The notes under the pieces are model-generated. The model had not been told where the DNA came from and did no database searches. It was given only the letters and a program-made list of their open reading frames with translations. From positions 19,158,860 through 19,222,859 of the forward strand of contig NC_135244.1 of NCBI RefSeq assembly GCF_947623445.1: a DNA stretch of 64,000 nt, read 5' to 3'. A program made the position numbers and the translations under genes. Positions 46,006 to 59,800 of the stretch are shown in pieces. Each line of letters begins with the position of its first letter. The first letter of the stretch is position 1. Source of the DNA: Clavelina lepadiformis (lineage: Eukaryota; Chordata; Ascidiacea; Aplousobranchia; Clavelinidae).

Positions 46006-47563
46006 TGCCTTGATTGCTTAGTAAGTTGAACCTGAGTACGATCGTAGACTCTTTTCGTTAACCAGTAACAAGTTCCTGCGTTTTGTTTGCCTTAGCAAAC
46101 ACAGCCTACAATAGTATCGGGAAAATCATGAGGCGGCCAAAGGCTATAATTAGACAAATCTTTGACTGTGCAGCATTAGTAACCTGGAAAGAAAGCATTA
46201 GAGGCTTAAGATACGTAAAACATTGTTCCGAAGTATATTACTTCCTCTAATTTTGCGCTTTGACAACTTTCAGTGCAGTGCCTCTTTGTCCTGTAAAGTA
46301 TTAGCAATAACAGCATTCTGTAGCCTCCCTCTTTCCTATTCGTGCCAACTAACACGAATATAATTGACGCTGTCTCAGCACTAAGCTAGTTATAGGTACA
46401 GTATATACTATACTATATACTATATAGCTTGTTAGCTACTAACACAAGCAGCTGTATTTAAGAGCCGTAGGGCACAAAGTACAACTACCTTCCAACTTGT
46501 AACATTGAATGAAAAACAATGTCACACTACTTTTGCAACATACGTGAAATGTTTCTACCACAAAGCAACCATCAGCTCGTTATTCGTTGTTTTCCGCTAC
46601 GTCACAGTTATTTTATAACAACCCCGACAGGCTGTAGGCAAACAGCGCGACAGCCCGAAGAAACAAAGTGATTATTTTATCCCAAAAGGTCTGCTGATTC
46701 AATGTTAATTCGTGTTAGGCAAAAAATCGACTTTTGAAACTATTTTTCGTTTCGAAACCTTTCGTTAACGCGCGGTAACCTATAATATACCTAACACAAG
46801 TATATCTTCTAAACAACCTGCTGCGCGACCAACTTGCAGTGAAACATTCACTTAACGTTACGTTGGCGGCGGTGTGGTAATTTTTTGGCCAGCACCGAGG
46901 CGTAACTCGAACAAGTAATCTTAAATTTTTAAAGCTTAGATTGGATTGTTAGCTTGTTAGGTTGAAAGATCGAATGTAGCCTACGTAGTAAGTTTAACTT
47001 AACTGCCAAATAAGGTCAACATGTAACAACATGGGTTTAGGTTGACAAGTCAGTCCTGACTTAACGTGGCAAATGTGGACCAATTTATTAAATTTGTCGT
47101 ATCCGAGCCACTGCTCGATTTGACCGGGACCGCTCTGGACTGAGATGCCTACATAGACTTATTTTCTGGGCATAACTTGTTCCAATATGCGTAGTTCTTG
47201 TAATTACAAGCAGCAACATAATAAATGAAGCAAGTGTTGGAAAAGGTCCAACCATACAGGTACCAAATCTGCGTTGTTCACTCGATTAAAATTCGACTGG
47301 CTAATGATTGATGGTCTGTGTGTTGCATGCCGAATGTCTCTTGCTTCTGTACGCCATAAGTTTTCTTTCTCGTTAAGTAAATGCAGACTTTACACTTTTC
47401 GATATCATACCTATTAGGCTATCACTTGGAAGCCAGTTAACATATATGAAGGTTTTCATACTCAACAATCTTTACGAACACATTACATGCTACATATACT
47501 GTATATTTATATTCACTGATGCATTGTGTTTAGGACAAGGTTTTGTTCTTGCAAGCGATTGCA
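46006..47563. other. Shared upstream region of the two FMO genes
   Basis: 1.56 kb between the divergent start codons. It must hold both promoters. I see no strong TATA or CpG cluster; a palindromic TATA-rich run (about 46398-46425) is low-complexity. Confidence 0.5.
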
Positions 47564-50500
47564 ATGGCCAAACATTTCAATAGAGTGTGCATTATTGGTG
47601 CCGGTGCCAGTGGTTTAACCAGCACAAAGGCTTGCCTCGAGCAGGGAATAAGACCGACTTGCCTCGAAAAAACCTCGGACTTGGGTCTGTATTCCACCGA
47701 TAGTCGAAATTTAAACAATCCTAAAGACTATTCACAGTAGCTTACATAAACGTCTTTAATGGTAGTTTTTTAAGTATGATGCGTTGGCTTTCAGGCCAAC
47801 CAGTTTTGAGTTCTATTTGTGTTCAGCTGTTTTAATAAACACTTATTTGTTGTACTTTTTTGGATTCTTTGTTTCTATAAATGCATGATTGCGACCACAT
47901 TTTTGACACTGTATATTTTCCTGTATAGTGTATACTATAGTCACTGTATACTATAGCTTTTCCTGTTAAAGGTGGAATGTGGAATAACGCTGAAAGAATT
48001 AAACACAATATCAGCCCGACGCTGTACCCGTCGCTCATTGCAAATCTTAGCAAAGTTGTTTCTTCGTTTTCGGACTTTCCAATTCCTAAGGTAGGCTTAA
48101 AGTTCGGCTTACCGTTTTGGTGTAGTCATCGAAATGAAATTGCGGCTGATACATTTCCTTCAAATCTGCAGGATTGGCCACCCTACCTAAGCAAGAATAT
48201 GACGTTGGACTATTTCAGAATGTATGCTGAAAACTTCAGCCTTACCCAACATATTCAATTTAACACCGAAGTTATCAAAGTGTTTCCATCGAAATCATAC
48301 GACGTTTCAGGTATTGCTTACATAAGGCTTTCGAATCAGGCAGGCTTACGTATGATAACAATGTTGGCAATAGTGACAAAACCAAGTTGATATTCTTGTT
48401 GAGGATCGTGGATTGTGAGAACGAAAGATCTCATCACGAATGACGTCGATGAAAAGGAATATAGCGCGATTATCGTCGCAACTGGGAAACACGCAAAGAA
48501 ATTTTATGCTAACGTACCAGGACTGGATGCAACTTTTAACGGTGAAGTGATACACGCTGGAGATTACATCAATCAAGAAATTTTTCGAGGTGTGTATAAA
48601 TGTTTTTTAATTGTTTTGGTCTGATGTTAAAACTGACGTTGGAGGTCAGGCTGCCCTTGCTCGTACATTAATACGCCGAGTAACAGAATGTTTCGACTAA
48701 TATTTATCAGATAAATCGGTTTTGGTAATCGGCTCTGGCTCAACGGGCTGCGATATTGCTTGTGAAGCTGCATCCACCGCCAAGAACGTGTTTCTGTCTG
48801 CTAGACATGGCACATGGCTTACACCACGTCTACAAAAGGTAAGCCTGACATAGAAGTTTATGAACTTGAAACATTTTACGTTGCTACTTAAGTAACTAAT
48901 AAACTATACAGTTGTTGGTGTATATAGGATGGGAATTGACTGTTTCACCCAACGGTGCAAAGCAGTACTTTCGTGAGCGAACAAGCCGTTTCCTTGTAAA
49001 TAACTATTTAAAACATTTTTCTTTATTATGGCAAGCAATTGAAAAACTATCTTCAACGAAGTGCACACTGCAGAGATCTATAGAATAGGTTTTACATTTT
49101 AAAGATGCCAGAGCATAACCATAATAAATAAAGAAGATAACGATAAAAACTATTAAAACCCTCAAAGTGTGAAACGTGCGTACTTGTCGTGCGTCAAGTG
49201 ATAAGATGGCGCACAAAAACTCCCAAAGACGTGAAAATGGCAGTTATAGAAGTAACTGCTTTTGTCTAGTTATTCTATCCCAAACATCTAAGCTTACTTC
49301 TATTGTGGGTAGTCTAGCCCACTTGGTGAAGAGAAATTAAAAGGATTTCTGTAAAAAAAATTAAAAACCGCTCAGTGTGAAATGTACATGCGCAGCTTGC
49401 CAAGTGCATGTTGGTAACTTACAGGATTACAAAGACAGTTAGAACAGTGAGAAAATGACAAAGCAGGGGTAATTTTAGTCAAAACAAGTTTGCATCCAAA
49501 GAATCCTGTTTAAAGGTAGAGATTTATATGCTTAATTTTGCATGATATCTAAGTGTATGATATCTATGTCCTCCATTGTCTTTCAACAAATACTTCACAA
49601 GTTTCACTTTTGTCATTTTAAATGTTTTAGAAGGGTTTGCCATTTGACGTAACGATAACGAATCGCTTCAGAAGAAGATTACATCCATGGATGCCAAGTT
49701 GGATCGTCAATAGGAGATTTCAAAACATCCTTGAGAGTAGGGTGAACCACGAGGCTTGTGGCTTAAAGTCTATGTAAGATTTCTACAAGGCCATCTTTTA
49801 AATTATAGTCTAAGTTACATCACGAAATCGTTTTCCTAAAATACAAAGCCAATGAAACCAAATCAATTACAAATCAAATCGATTGCACCGAGAAATCAAA
49901 TCAGTTTATAGCTAACTTTAGACAAAATGAGACGCAAAATATTTTTTGCACTCATTAAGGCCATTATTTATAGGCTATATATAGGCCTATACCAATTAGC
50001 GGTATAAACTTTATGCTTGATACTTGATAGCTTTATACGTTATTATCCACTTTAGGTATCCACCCACTAGCAGACTCGTTGTCACTACAATTAACGACAA
50101 TCTGCCTATGAAGATATACAGCGGTCAGGTTAAAACTCGACCCGATATAAAACGAATAACGGAGAATCACGCAACATTTACTAACGGTGCAAAAGATGAA
50201 GTTGATGTAATTGTCATGGCAACTGGATACACCACTGAGTTTCCGTTTTTAAGTGACAACGTATTCCCAGGTTTCTTTAGGTTAATTATGCCATTGCAAG
50301 GCCGTAGCTAGGGTTAAGTTTCTACGAATGTAAACATGTCAACTACGTCCCCGATTAAATATGTTGTTAAATGTACTTTTGTACCAAAAAGTGCTGCAGT
50401 GGGCTATTAAAAAGTAGCGTTATACTCTATGGTATAAGCAGTGTTAGATAACGCTCTGTGTTGCACACTGCAGGCAATTTAGAAAAAGCACGTTTGCACA

Positions 50501-51232
50501 AATGGATTTTTCCTTTTGAACTTCAACATATATCTAGCTTAACTTTTATCGGAATTTTTCCTGCTGGATCCGGGGCCATAACAATGAACGCTGAGCTACA
50601 AGTAGATATATACTTCTCCAGTTTTATTTACCATCCGTAGAAAGATGTTATTGTCAAGAAGAGTTACGCTATCTTTATTGAATTCAGGCTCGTTTCGTTT
50701 CACAAGTTTTGACCGGGAGGAAACAACTTCCTTCAAAAGAATCAATGCAAAACACATGGAAAAAATCTAGGGATGTTGTCCTGCAAAATACTGGAGGACG
50801 CTTTGCTTTCAAAGTTCTCATTGTTTTATTTTCACTTTTTGAGTTTTGTAGATTTTGCAGAAAATTATCGAAAAACTCCCTATACCTAACTTATAAGCCA
50901 CAAGTTATAATAATTTTTTATAACTAAATATTTAGCCTACGTTATTTGTTAATTATGAAGTTTTTTTTTTATTATAAATAAAGGACTTTAAATTGAGTAG
51001 GCTATTATTTGGGCAGACATCAACATTTGAATATCCAGAAGAGTTGGCTCATGACCTCGATTTGATCCCTTCCTTCTTCAAGCTGCTTTTAACTGATCCA
51101 AGATTGGCATTTAGGTTATACTTTGGCCCAATTGTACCTTGTCATTACCGATTGATCGGGGATCATACATGGGACAAAGCCAGAGAGTATGCACTTAACG
51201 TATCAGATGAAATTTTATCGGGAATAAAATAA
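47564..51232 (+). CDS. Flavin-containing monooxygenase, copy B
   Basis: Ten exons: 47564-47684, 47972-48090, 48172-48310, 48404-48589, 48711-48838, 49631-49773, 50056-50270, 50474-50601, 50688-50813, 51017-51232 (506 residues). Exons 2-9 have exactly the same lengths as in copy A (119, 139, 186, 128, 143, 215, 128, 126), so the pair arose by duplication. FAD motif IGAGASG near residue 13; GGMWNN; FMO signature [16 protein letters not shown] motif IGSGSTG with all three glycines; VIVMATGY; C-terminal block ending LSGIK. The exon 1 donor is a weak GTCTGT. Introns are mostly 80-400 bases, much shorter than in copy A. No clear membrane anchor. Function in xenobiotic or amine/sulfide oxidation is family knowledge; the substrate is unknown. 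Confidence 0.93.
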
Positions 51233-51399
51233 ACTGCTTTCAAAGAACTTTGATACGCTTCTTGTATAGAGTTGACATCACCTCTTTTTCGCCATTTCTT
51301 TTGCATTCTTTATTTCAACTTCCGTGTGTACTGGGGTTCCACGATGCGGCCTTAATCGCCTATTGGTTCCTTTAAATTCTCTGGGCTTCAAATTTCCCC

Positions 51400-51660
51400 T
51401 AGATATGTGAAGGTAGCATTTGTTTAACACTCGAGTGCGCACATGGCGGTAAGAAACACATGGAATTCGGGCAACCCAGTAAACCCGAAACAAACCAGTA
51501 ACTCAAAAAATAAGGAAAAAATGTGTAACAATCGAAACTTGCATAAAGGTTGGTTCGTAAATCGGGGCTTGAACGATGAGAATCATCGCCGGATTTTAGT
51601 CGTGTAAAATTTTTCTCAGTCAGAAGATAATGATTATTATCATACCAATCTAGTAAACCT
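51400..51660. repeat. Diverged dispersed repeat, copy 2
   Basis: Partner of 24840-25065; see that entry for the shared blocks. Same orientation. Confidence 0.45.
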
Positions 51661-52539
51661 AGCATTTAGACTTTAGAGGAACCGGTGCGTTATCTTTGGG
51701 AAGGCCGGAGACGATGGATGGTGAGGCCGCACATGGTCGGATTCTGTGGTATAAGTTACGTCATACTGAGGTGCTTTTGCTTCAGGTTGTTTTGTTTAAC
51801 CTGAGAAGAAAAGCTTTGAAATTTACGTAGTTTGTTGATGCTAACTTTGAGGACGCCACAACCTTTCCGCTTTTTTATTGAACTTTGGCTGTTTCATTCA
51901 GTATTGTAAATTTTTTTCTATGTATTTTGATCTGTCAAAAAATTGTCTTCCAAGTGGTTGGTTTGATTTGGTTTACAAATTAATGAAACTCTGATCGAAT
52001 AGCCACGGTTCTAAAATTTGTTTTTGTGTTTTTGTGCTGTACTTCATATTTTTAGTCCTGCTTCTATCCAATTTGCTTTTTTAGTCGTTACTCATGCAAA
52101 TTACGAGTCCTAGTGTACCTGTTTCACTCAAACTTTAAGCGACAGACATGCTAGGACAGAGGCTTGGCTAGGCGCTAGGAAACCATCCTCTCTCTTTCAG
52201 ACTCTTTGAAAGCATCGTAAAATCTAGTGCGTGATAGTATTGTTTACTTTTTCAAGGATTACTGTCGAGACGTTTAATGCTCATCTTATCTTGTACAAGC
52301 ATGTTTATTAGCAAGTTGGTTCATTTATCCTTCAGCCGTTTCAATGGTATTACAAAGAATAGGTTAGTCCGCTGGTGACATGTAAAAGATTAGGTCTTAT
52401 AGCCTATAGTGTATGATGGTTTGCTTATGTTAAGATGTACCGGAGTCTGTACGTTCTTACGTCAGGACGTTTAATATTAAAGTTAACTACCTACGATCTA
52501 CAAGTGATGATGATTGATTGATTGGTTGATGCTTGATTT

Positions 52540-52648
52540 GGGTCTAGTACACAAGTGCACTACCAGACGACGTCACAATTTGGGTAGCCGAGAGTCTAGT
52601 TATAGTATACAAAAGCATCCTGTGGTTGTGCACTTGCATACTAGACCC
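52540..52648. mobile_element. MITE family A, copy 3
   Basis: 109 bp, ends GGGTCTAGTACACAAGTGCA and, inverted, GGGTCTAGTATGCAAGTGCA. Middle shares CCAGACGACGTCA with copy 1. Target duplication not clear. Confidence 0.8.
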
Positions 52649-53879
52649 GCGGATTTCACATATAATCGTACAATACAAGTCCCAAAAACCCAAATGATAA
52701 CACAGATATAGGCAACCATCAGCCACGCATTGCCTGCTGGCAGACTGCCAGGGCACGAAGAACTGAAGTAGCAGTAGCCCCCTACTGGAAAGTTTGCTTT
52801 CAGTGCGCCGGATAAATGCACCAATGAATGTAATGCCAACATATTATTTAGCCCAGTAGCCTATTGCATAGAATATGAATATATAGAGCAATTATGTTCT
52901 AGAAACTTGGGATATCATACATACTTTCCAGTAGGGCAGTAACCCAGCAGATTGGTGTCTGTAGAGTTTGGCACAGGTACTCTCGATACTGTTTTCTATT
53001 GGCTAAAGAGGCAATATTTAGGGGTGAAATTTTGCAGTCAATGACTTAAACTGAACTTATCTAAACACTTAATTCATAATTGATTTAGTGATTTAGGGTT
53101 GAATCAGTCAAACTGTGCACATTATTATGTAGTTGCACACCTAAAGCCGTCAGAGCGCACTTCAAGTGCATACAAAAATTTTTTGTCCCTGTACTTGTCA
53201 TTTTAATTGCTTGGCGCACAGAAGATCTTGCTGAAAATGGCTTTACTCTGCAGTCCAGCAAGTAGCTCATAGGATAGGCTAAACTTTACTGTAATGGGAC
53301 AACGTGAGGAAGTCACAAGACAAAATTAACCTAAAACTAATCCCCACCGATCCCTAAGTTTTCATGAATAAATTACCCCCAAAACTTCCTCACGTTTACA
53401 GATTAGTATTGCTATTTCCATACTTTCACAGATTAGTGTTGACCTGTGTCCTGCACTGTAAGTGTTTAAATAAAACATAAAAAATGAAAATTAAACATAA
53501 ACGCTAGAGTTATCACTGCAGTATTGCCTGTAGTTCTAGCCTAAGATGGCAAAAAGAGTAACAAAATAGGTTGATTTAAAACCAAATCACCGTAAAAAGT
53601 GTTGCGCAACACTCCTGAGACTTGTAACTTTTTATGAATTTCGTGCATGCAGGTTCCACACTTTACTCTATTGGTTATATATATGTAAATTATCTTTTAT
53701 TATTATGGTGTATTTTGTGCAAAGACAAAAAAGGATAGACCTAAAAGTTGTCTGAAGAAATCTGACATGGTACTGGAACAAATGCTACAAACAAATCACA
53801 ATTTCATTTTTCCCAATAAAGTATGTATGTGTAACACATAATCAAATTTCAATTTTTTCCAACTTTCTACTTTTTCATC

Positions 53880-56800
53880 ATGCCGGTGTCAACTTCGTCT
53901 GAACATAGTGGTAAAGAAAATATGAGCAATCCCAAAGGGCCTCCCTGTTCCAGTGGTAATTTAAATGTAACCTATATAGAACATAAACTACAGATGTGTG
54001 CCATCAGATTATAGAAAGTTCTGTGAATAATGACTTTAACAGATAAACGGTGATTACAGCAACACCATAACGCTTGTTTGATAATAACATAGCCTACCAG
54101 TCGTTATGATTATATTTGTATTGTATATTTGTATACGTAATGAATAAATCATTTGCAAGTGTCATTTATTTGTCCTAGACTCTGCCATGATGAATGGTGA
54201 AACAGTGCAACTGTCTCGATATGATCATCTCCTAAAGCAAGTCGAGAACCTGAAGCTCGAAAATAGTACCTTAAAAAAGGAACTTGTTACCAACACATCT
54301 CATATCAGAAGCCTCGAGTCTGAAGCATCGAGTTTAAAGGTTTATTTGTATATGCATGTTTTATCCTGCACCATTACAAGTATGGTAGTTGATCAACTGA
54401 GTGACAGTTCATTTGAGTGACACATTGGTAAGTACTGTTCAAACTACAGTAATGGGTTAGGGTTAGGGTTAATTATGTCACTCGAATGAATAATTTATGT
54501 CATAATAATGTCACTCAAATAATTTCACTCAAATACTGTCACTCAGATGATATACACCCTACAAGTATATGTGCATGTATTGTCGATACCAAAAGTCTTC
54601 AACAATAATTGAGCAATACGTATTGTGAAATATGTATAGACACCTTGTTTTGCGCAATTTGTATTTGGTTTATCAGTGTTTCCTACCCATAAAGGCAGTA
54701 TATTTGTGGTACTTTGATTGGAAATGCTTACTTTTTGACTTTATCAATTTAAGGAAATGGTGTTAATGTTGGGAAATTCCATCAACCAGCAGCCAACATT
54801 AAGCTCACAAGAGAGTCAAAGTCAAAGCAACAATGTACCAGGTCGAGTGGGGTTTTTCGATTTTGAAGAGATGGCTGCATCATCCAGGCACCCTCCAGTT
54901 GTTCCTCATGCTGGTCTTGTGTCTTGCGACCCATTAGGACAGGCGGCCATGCATTATCCTGCAGCAGAGATTAGACAACAAATCAATAACCTACAAGCGC
55001 AAAGGTATAGTATTTAGGTCAAAACGCAATTAATATTTAATTTGGTAGCCCATTGATAGTGTATTCCAGCTTATATAATACATTTTTGTGTGTTTGACGG
55101 ACTTCAGAATTCAAAATAATTGTCTTGAAAATTCCGCAGTCTTATGGTCAATGTATAATTTGTAATTATATACGCCATGGCTAAACGGTGTACTCTATTC
55201 TGATATAATGCACATTCAGCTTAAAGCGCATTCTATACTATTGCAATCGGTGGTGTTATTGCGACATATATACTGACATTATTGCTAATTATAAAACTAA
55301 TCAGATCTGCAATTCTTGAATCTCTTAAACGTGAGGAACTCAACAAGGAGCGTTATATGAAGAAACTGAATAATATGAACGACAAGTTAAACAACATGCT
55401 TGACAATAAACAGGTTGGTTGAACAAAAATTTATAGGCCGGATGTGTTGTTTATTTGAGTTTCACTGGCTATATGATGAAATCAGGTGAACGACAAGGTA
55501 TTTTAAATACTAATCTAGAATACAGATTGTTGTAGGCCTGTATATTTCTATAGTCTAGAACAGCATTTCTCAAAGTTTTTTAGCCACGGAACACTAAGGT
55601 TTGTTATTTCTCTTTACGGAACACCAAGAAAAAAAGGCTTATTTAGGGGGTGGTTGGAGTCGGGATTGTACCCAAATACAACCTTGTTAAGAAATACAGA
55701 CGTAAATGGTGCACATATATTTCATATAACTAGCTAGCTTTATAACTAAACAGGAAATAAAAACGACTTTTAGTATAAGTAAGCCTACTACTATCAAAAA
55801 CGCTGCAATTGTTAGATCGTAGAGTGTTGTTGTTTGTAACGTCATTGCAGGGATTTTTGACTTTGCATTACGTCACACTGTAATTAGATTGATATAAGGT
55901 TGAGGACTCGTTGTTGTTCCATCATAATAACTCAATTCAATTGCTAGTATACATAGTAACTGTTATTATGGACTACAGAAATAATTTGTATCACGGAATA
56001 CAGTTTGAGAAGCGCTTTGCTTGAGTATGTGCTTGTGGCTTTAAGTCCAAACAATTCAATTATCTCGTTTTATTGTGCTTTCTAACCTGAGTTAGATAAC
56101 TTTTTTTATTTTTATATTACATTTGATTGTGGCAACATTTTTGATTCTGAAGTACCTTTTCCATGTTTGTATAAAATGTGAAAAGCGCATGTAACTTGAA
56201 TATGTCTGACAAAACTGTTTTTCAATAATGCCTTACATTGTTGTTGCTCATGGCCCTCTGCTCATTTTGAGTTGTTTTGTTTACTTGAGTGGCTGTGGTC
56301 ATGCTAGAGTTACTAACAATAAATAGTCCAACATTTTTGTGTTCAGTCCACTTCTCTACTGAAAGCAGTAGTTGTTCTTGTTGGGTGGGTCGGGATTAAT
56401 GGGTTTGCTTTCTATTGTTAGTCACTAAAGCATTTCTGTTAACCCAGTAAAAGGCTTGTTTGCGTTTTCTTCAAAATGCTGAAACCTACTTCCAAACTCA
56501 ACTTATAATGTTCAACAACTAAAAATATTGGCCAAAAAACAATTCTTAGTGAAATACAACACATATGATAGATATTTATGATTTGATCACATATGATTTC
56601 TTACTGCTCAGTTTGCTAAAGTTTTTTTGACTTTAATATTATGTAGTTTACGGAACCTTTATTTTTATCAGATCAAGATTTGAATAGATATCAGTGGTTA
56701 AATTTATGCAAATGATAATCATTTTTCATTGCAATTGCATCAATATTTAAACAACCTATACAAGAATTGAAGAAGTTTGATGTGAGATATCCTATGAATA

Positions 56801-59800
56801 TATGTTTTTGGATAAAAATTTCATTTAAATAAACATTAACCTGATTTATGACAGCCCTTTTCACCAACCACTGAGCAAACTCGCCAGTATTTAGAAGCTG
56901 GTATTCTTGAAATTCGTGAAATGATGGAAAAAGATTTAGGTTCCCCGGCTATGATGCAGCAGCGAATACAGGTTACAATTAAATTACTCATTTTTACCAT
57001 TACATTACTCATTTTACCATTAAATTACTCATTTTTACCATTAAATTACTCATTTTTTTTCATTTAACACCTAGTAGAAAGAAACATGTTGACTACATTT
57101 AGGCTATTATTCTTCAAGTGGTGATTTATTGCCTTGCATATAGGAATGGCTAAGGGAAATACAGAAGATTGAACACGAAATATTCAAACTGTACAATCAA
57201 CTTTTCCACACTGAAAATCAGTTGAAGTCGTTGTCCTATCCTTTGTGTGATCAATCGCCTTCAAGCAGGAAATCACACGAAACTGGTTAAATAAAAATGA
57301 TTGATTTAACCGAGCTCAGAATATATGACACGTTAACCATCACTAACAGTCAAATATTGCTTTTGCTTAGTCATTTATTTCAGTTTAGAAGCAAATTCAT
57401 CATCCTTCTGATCATTTTTACAGACAGTGGGGTTGTGGAAAGAGACGAAGTGTTCCACCTTGGTTCTTCATTTCTTTGTCATATTTCCACTCAAACACCC
57501 AAGTGTAGTTCTTCATTTAAAGCAACAAATCAAGAAAGCACCGATGCCCCTACACCTGCTGATTCAGCTAAAAGAGCTTGGTCAAGGTAAAATTATCTTT
57601 TATTGATATCACTTGAGGCTGATTAATTATTATTTATCAATAGCGCCCTGAATTTGTTAAAGTGGCTTAATAGTATTGTGCCGTCAATATTTATGAAAAA
57701 TGCATTGATTTGTATTAAAAAAGTTAGTGTTTAAAGCACCAGTAAATTTAACTTGGAGTCAAATGCAGCAGTGTTCTTCAAAACAACACTGGAAAGCTTT
57801 ATCCTATATCTCTTACTCAAAGCAATTAAATTACGTAAGGATTTTGAAAGATTTTTTTTCTAAATTTTATATAGCTTTAACCTCAGTAGTACATGAATTG
57901 TTACAGGTCCATTCAAACTCAGCAAACTTGCTTTGTTATTTCTTCTCCTTCTAACCTCGAACCTGACAATTCTAATTCTCAATTTTCATCTGGTGTTGGA
58001 GACGCTCTGCTTAGTTACTCTTTACCATCTAACAGCGTGTCTGGTGCAATAACAAACCAGGAGGTAAATCTTTTTGAATTTAAATAATACTATATCTTTT
58101 TGTAAAAAAAAAGGTTTCATAATAAGTTTTGATGCGTGATTGCAATACAATAGAAGGCGCTTAATGTAGCTGTGACTGTTTTGGTAATGTGCCAAATTTT
58201 TCCATATAAAATCTCTAGGTTTAAAATAGCCAGACCTGTGTGGATGGATATCATATTCACTTTTTATTTTTTACCGTGCACTGTGTCATTGCATTTGGGC
58301 GTTTTCATTTAGTTTCATAGATGTCACTCTTTGCTTTTTCATTTCTGCATAATATGTTAGTTTTCTGCCTTTATGCGATATGTTTTTAGTGTGTGTAATA
58401 TGAGGGTTGGTATCAACCTATAACACAGTCAGTTATATTCTTGTTTGTGAGAACATAACTGTTGATTGAGTTCGATTTCTTGGCATAGACCAAAACAATT
58501 TTTAGTATAAATTATTATTTTGTGTTTGATGTTATTTTGTGGTTAATTCTGCTAATCCAGGTCCGGTTGTTCTTCGTTTTTTTTGTGATCACTTGAGTAT
58601 TACGGACAAAGTGGTCCTGTCCCAAGGCTGTTGCATTTAGCGGCTTCCGCTGCATTTGTTTTATATGCCACTATATGTCGGTTTGCCCATTTATTCTATT
58701 GAATTCATGGGACATCCGAGTAATAGATGCACGACACACTCTTTATATTTCTTTAAAGATGGGCACAGCAGACCTGTTCTCAAAGCTGGGCTCCAATAAC
58801 CCTGAAGAAATGAGTCGAACATTCCATTCTCTCAGCCTTTCAGTGGACAGCAGCCGTGCGATGAGGCATGGTGGTTGTCTTCCACTTCTTGTGCAGCTTT
58901 TGCATGACGGGAGTCTTCTTCCTGATGGTGCTGGACCCCCACCTGGAAAAGAGGAAGTTAATAAAGGAAGAGAGATACGAAAAATAGCTTCTCAAGCACT
59001 TCGCAATATTGGTTGGTGTTCAATTTATTCATATTAAATAGTATCAGAAACTGAGAAAATCAAGTTTTCTTCATATTACCAGTAATCGTGATTAATCTGA
59101 TAATTCAGTTGCATCTGGCACAAATGAAGAGAAGGCAATCATGGAATTCCAAATACTAAGCCATCTTGAAGTTATCAGAGAACACAGTGAGGCACTTTAC
59201 CAGCACATCATTTTCTTTTCAAACAAAGCCCCTCCTAAGCAGTCAAGTACTAATCAAGAAGATTTTAAACAGTCTGAAACCGCTCAACAACCCCACAGCC
59301 CACTTCCAACTATAAGCGACAGACTCCTTAAATCAGTTCAAACTGTTCTGCAGATGTTGTACCATAAACCAATCAGAGAGTAAGACATTCATTGATTATG
59401 TTACATGTCTCATAATACATCCCACGTGTGCTTTGCATTACAGCCATTGATTTTTTGCAGGGCTGTCAATGATTTGGGCGGATTATTTTGTGCTGCTGAG
59501 CTTTTAGTGCTCGATCATCACCTTGCCAAACATTGGGCTGATAACTCACCAGCTCAGGATCGGTCACGCCATTTAAGGCATTACGCTGGACTTATAATAA
59601 TTAATCTAACATTTGGCCATTGTGCAAACAAAGTGAGTGTTTCTACTTAGGTCATAAAACTTATTGTAGCGTTACATGTAGCAATCTATGATGTAAATTC
59701 AAGGCCAAACATGGTATATATCTGTTTTTTTTTCTATCTAAATTTTTTTCTTAGCTTAGAGTTATTGGAGTGTTAGTCTCTCATTAGCATAATATCTGTT

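Larger units (their letters stand above)
51233..53879. other. Spacer between FMO-B and APC
   Basis: AT-rich, with MITE family A copy 3 at 52540-52648 and the repeat at 51400-51660. A short inverted repeat (CCCTACTGGAAAGT near 52780 against ACTTTCCAGTAGGG near 52922) brackets about 150 bases and may be another small element. No gene supported. Confidence 0.45.

Noticed and set aside
46398..46425. TATA-rich palindrome between the FMO genes as a shared promoter
   Set aside because: Low-complexity ATAC/TATA run without a positioned start site; similar runs occur elsewhere in the window.
54455..54475. Interstitial telomere or chromosome end
   Set aside because: Only three TTAGGG-type units, inside a small inverted-repeat element and within an APC intron.
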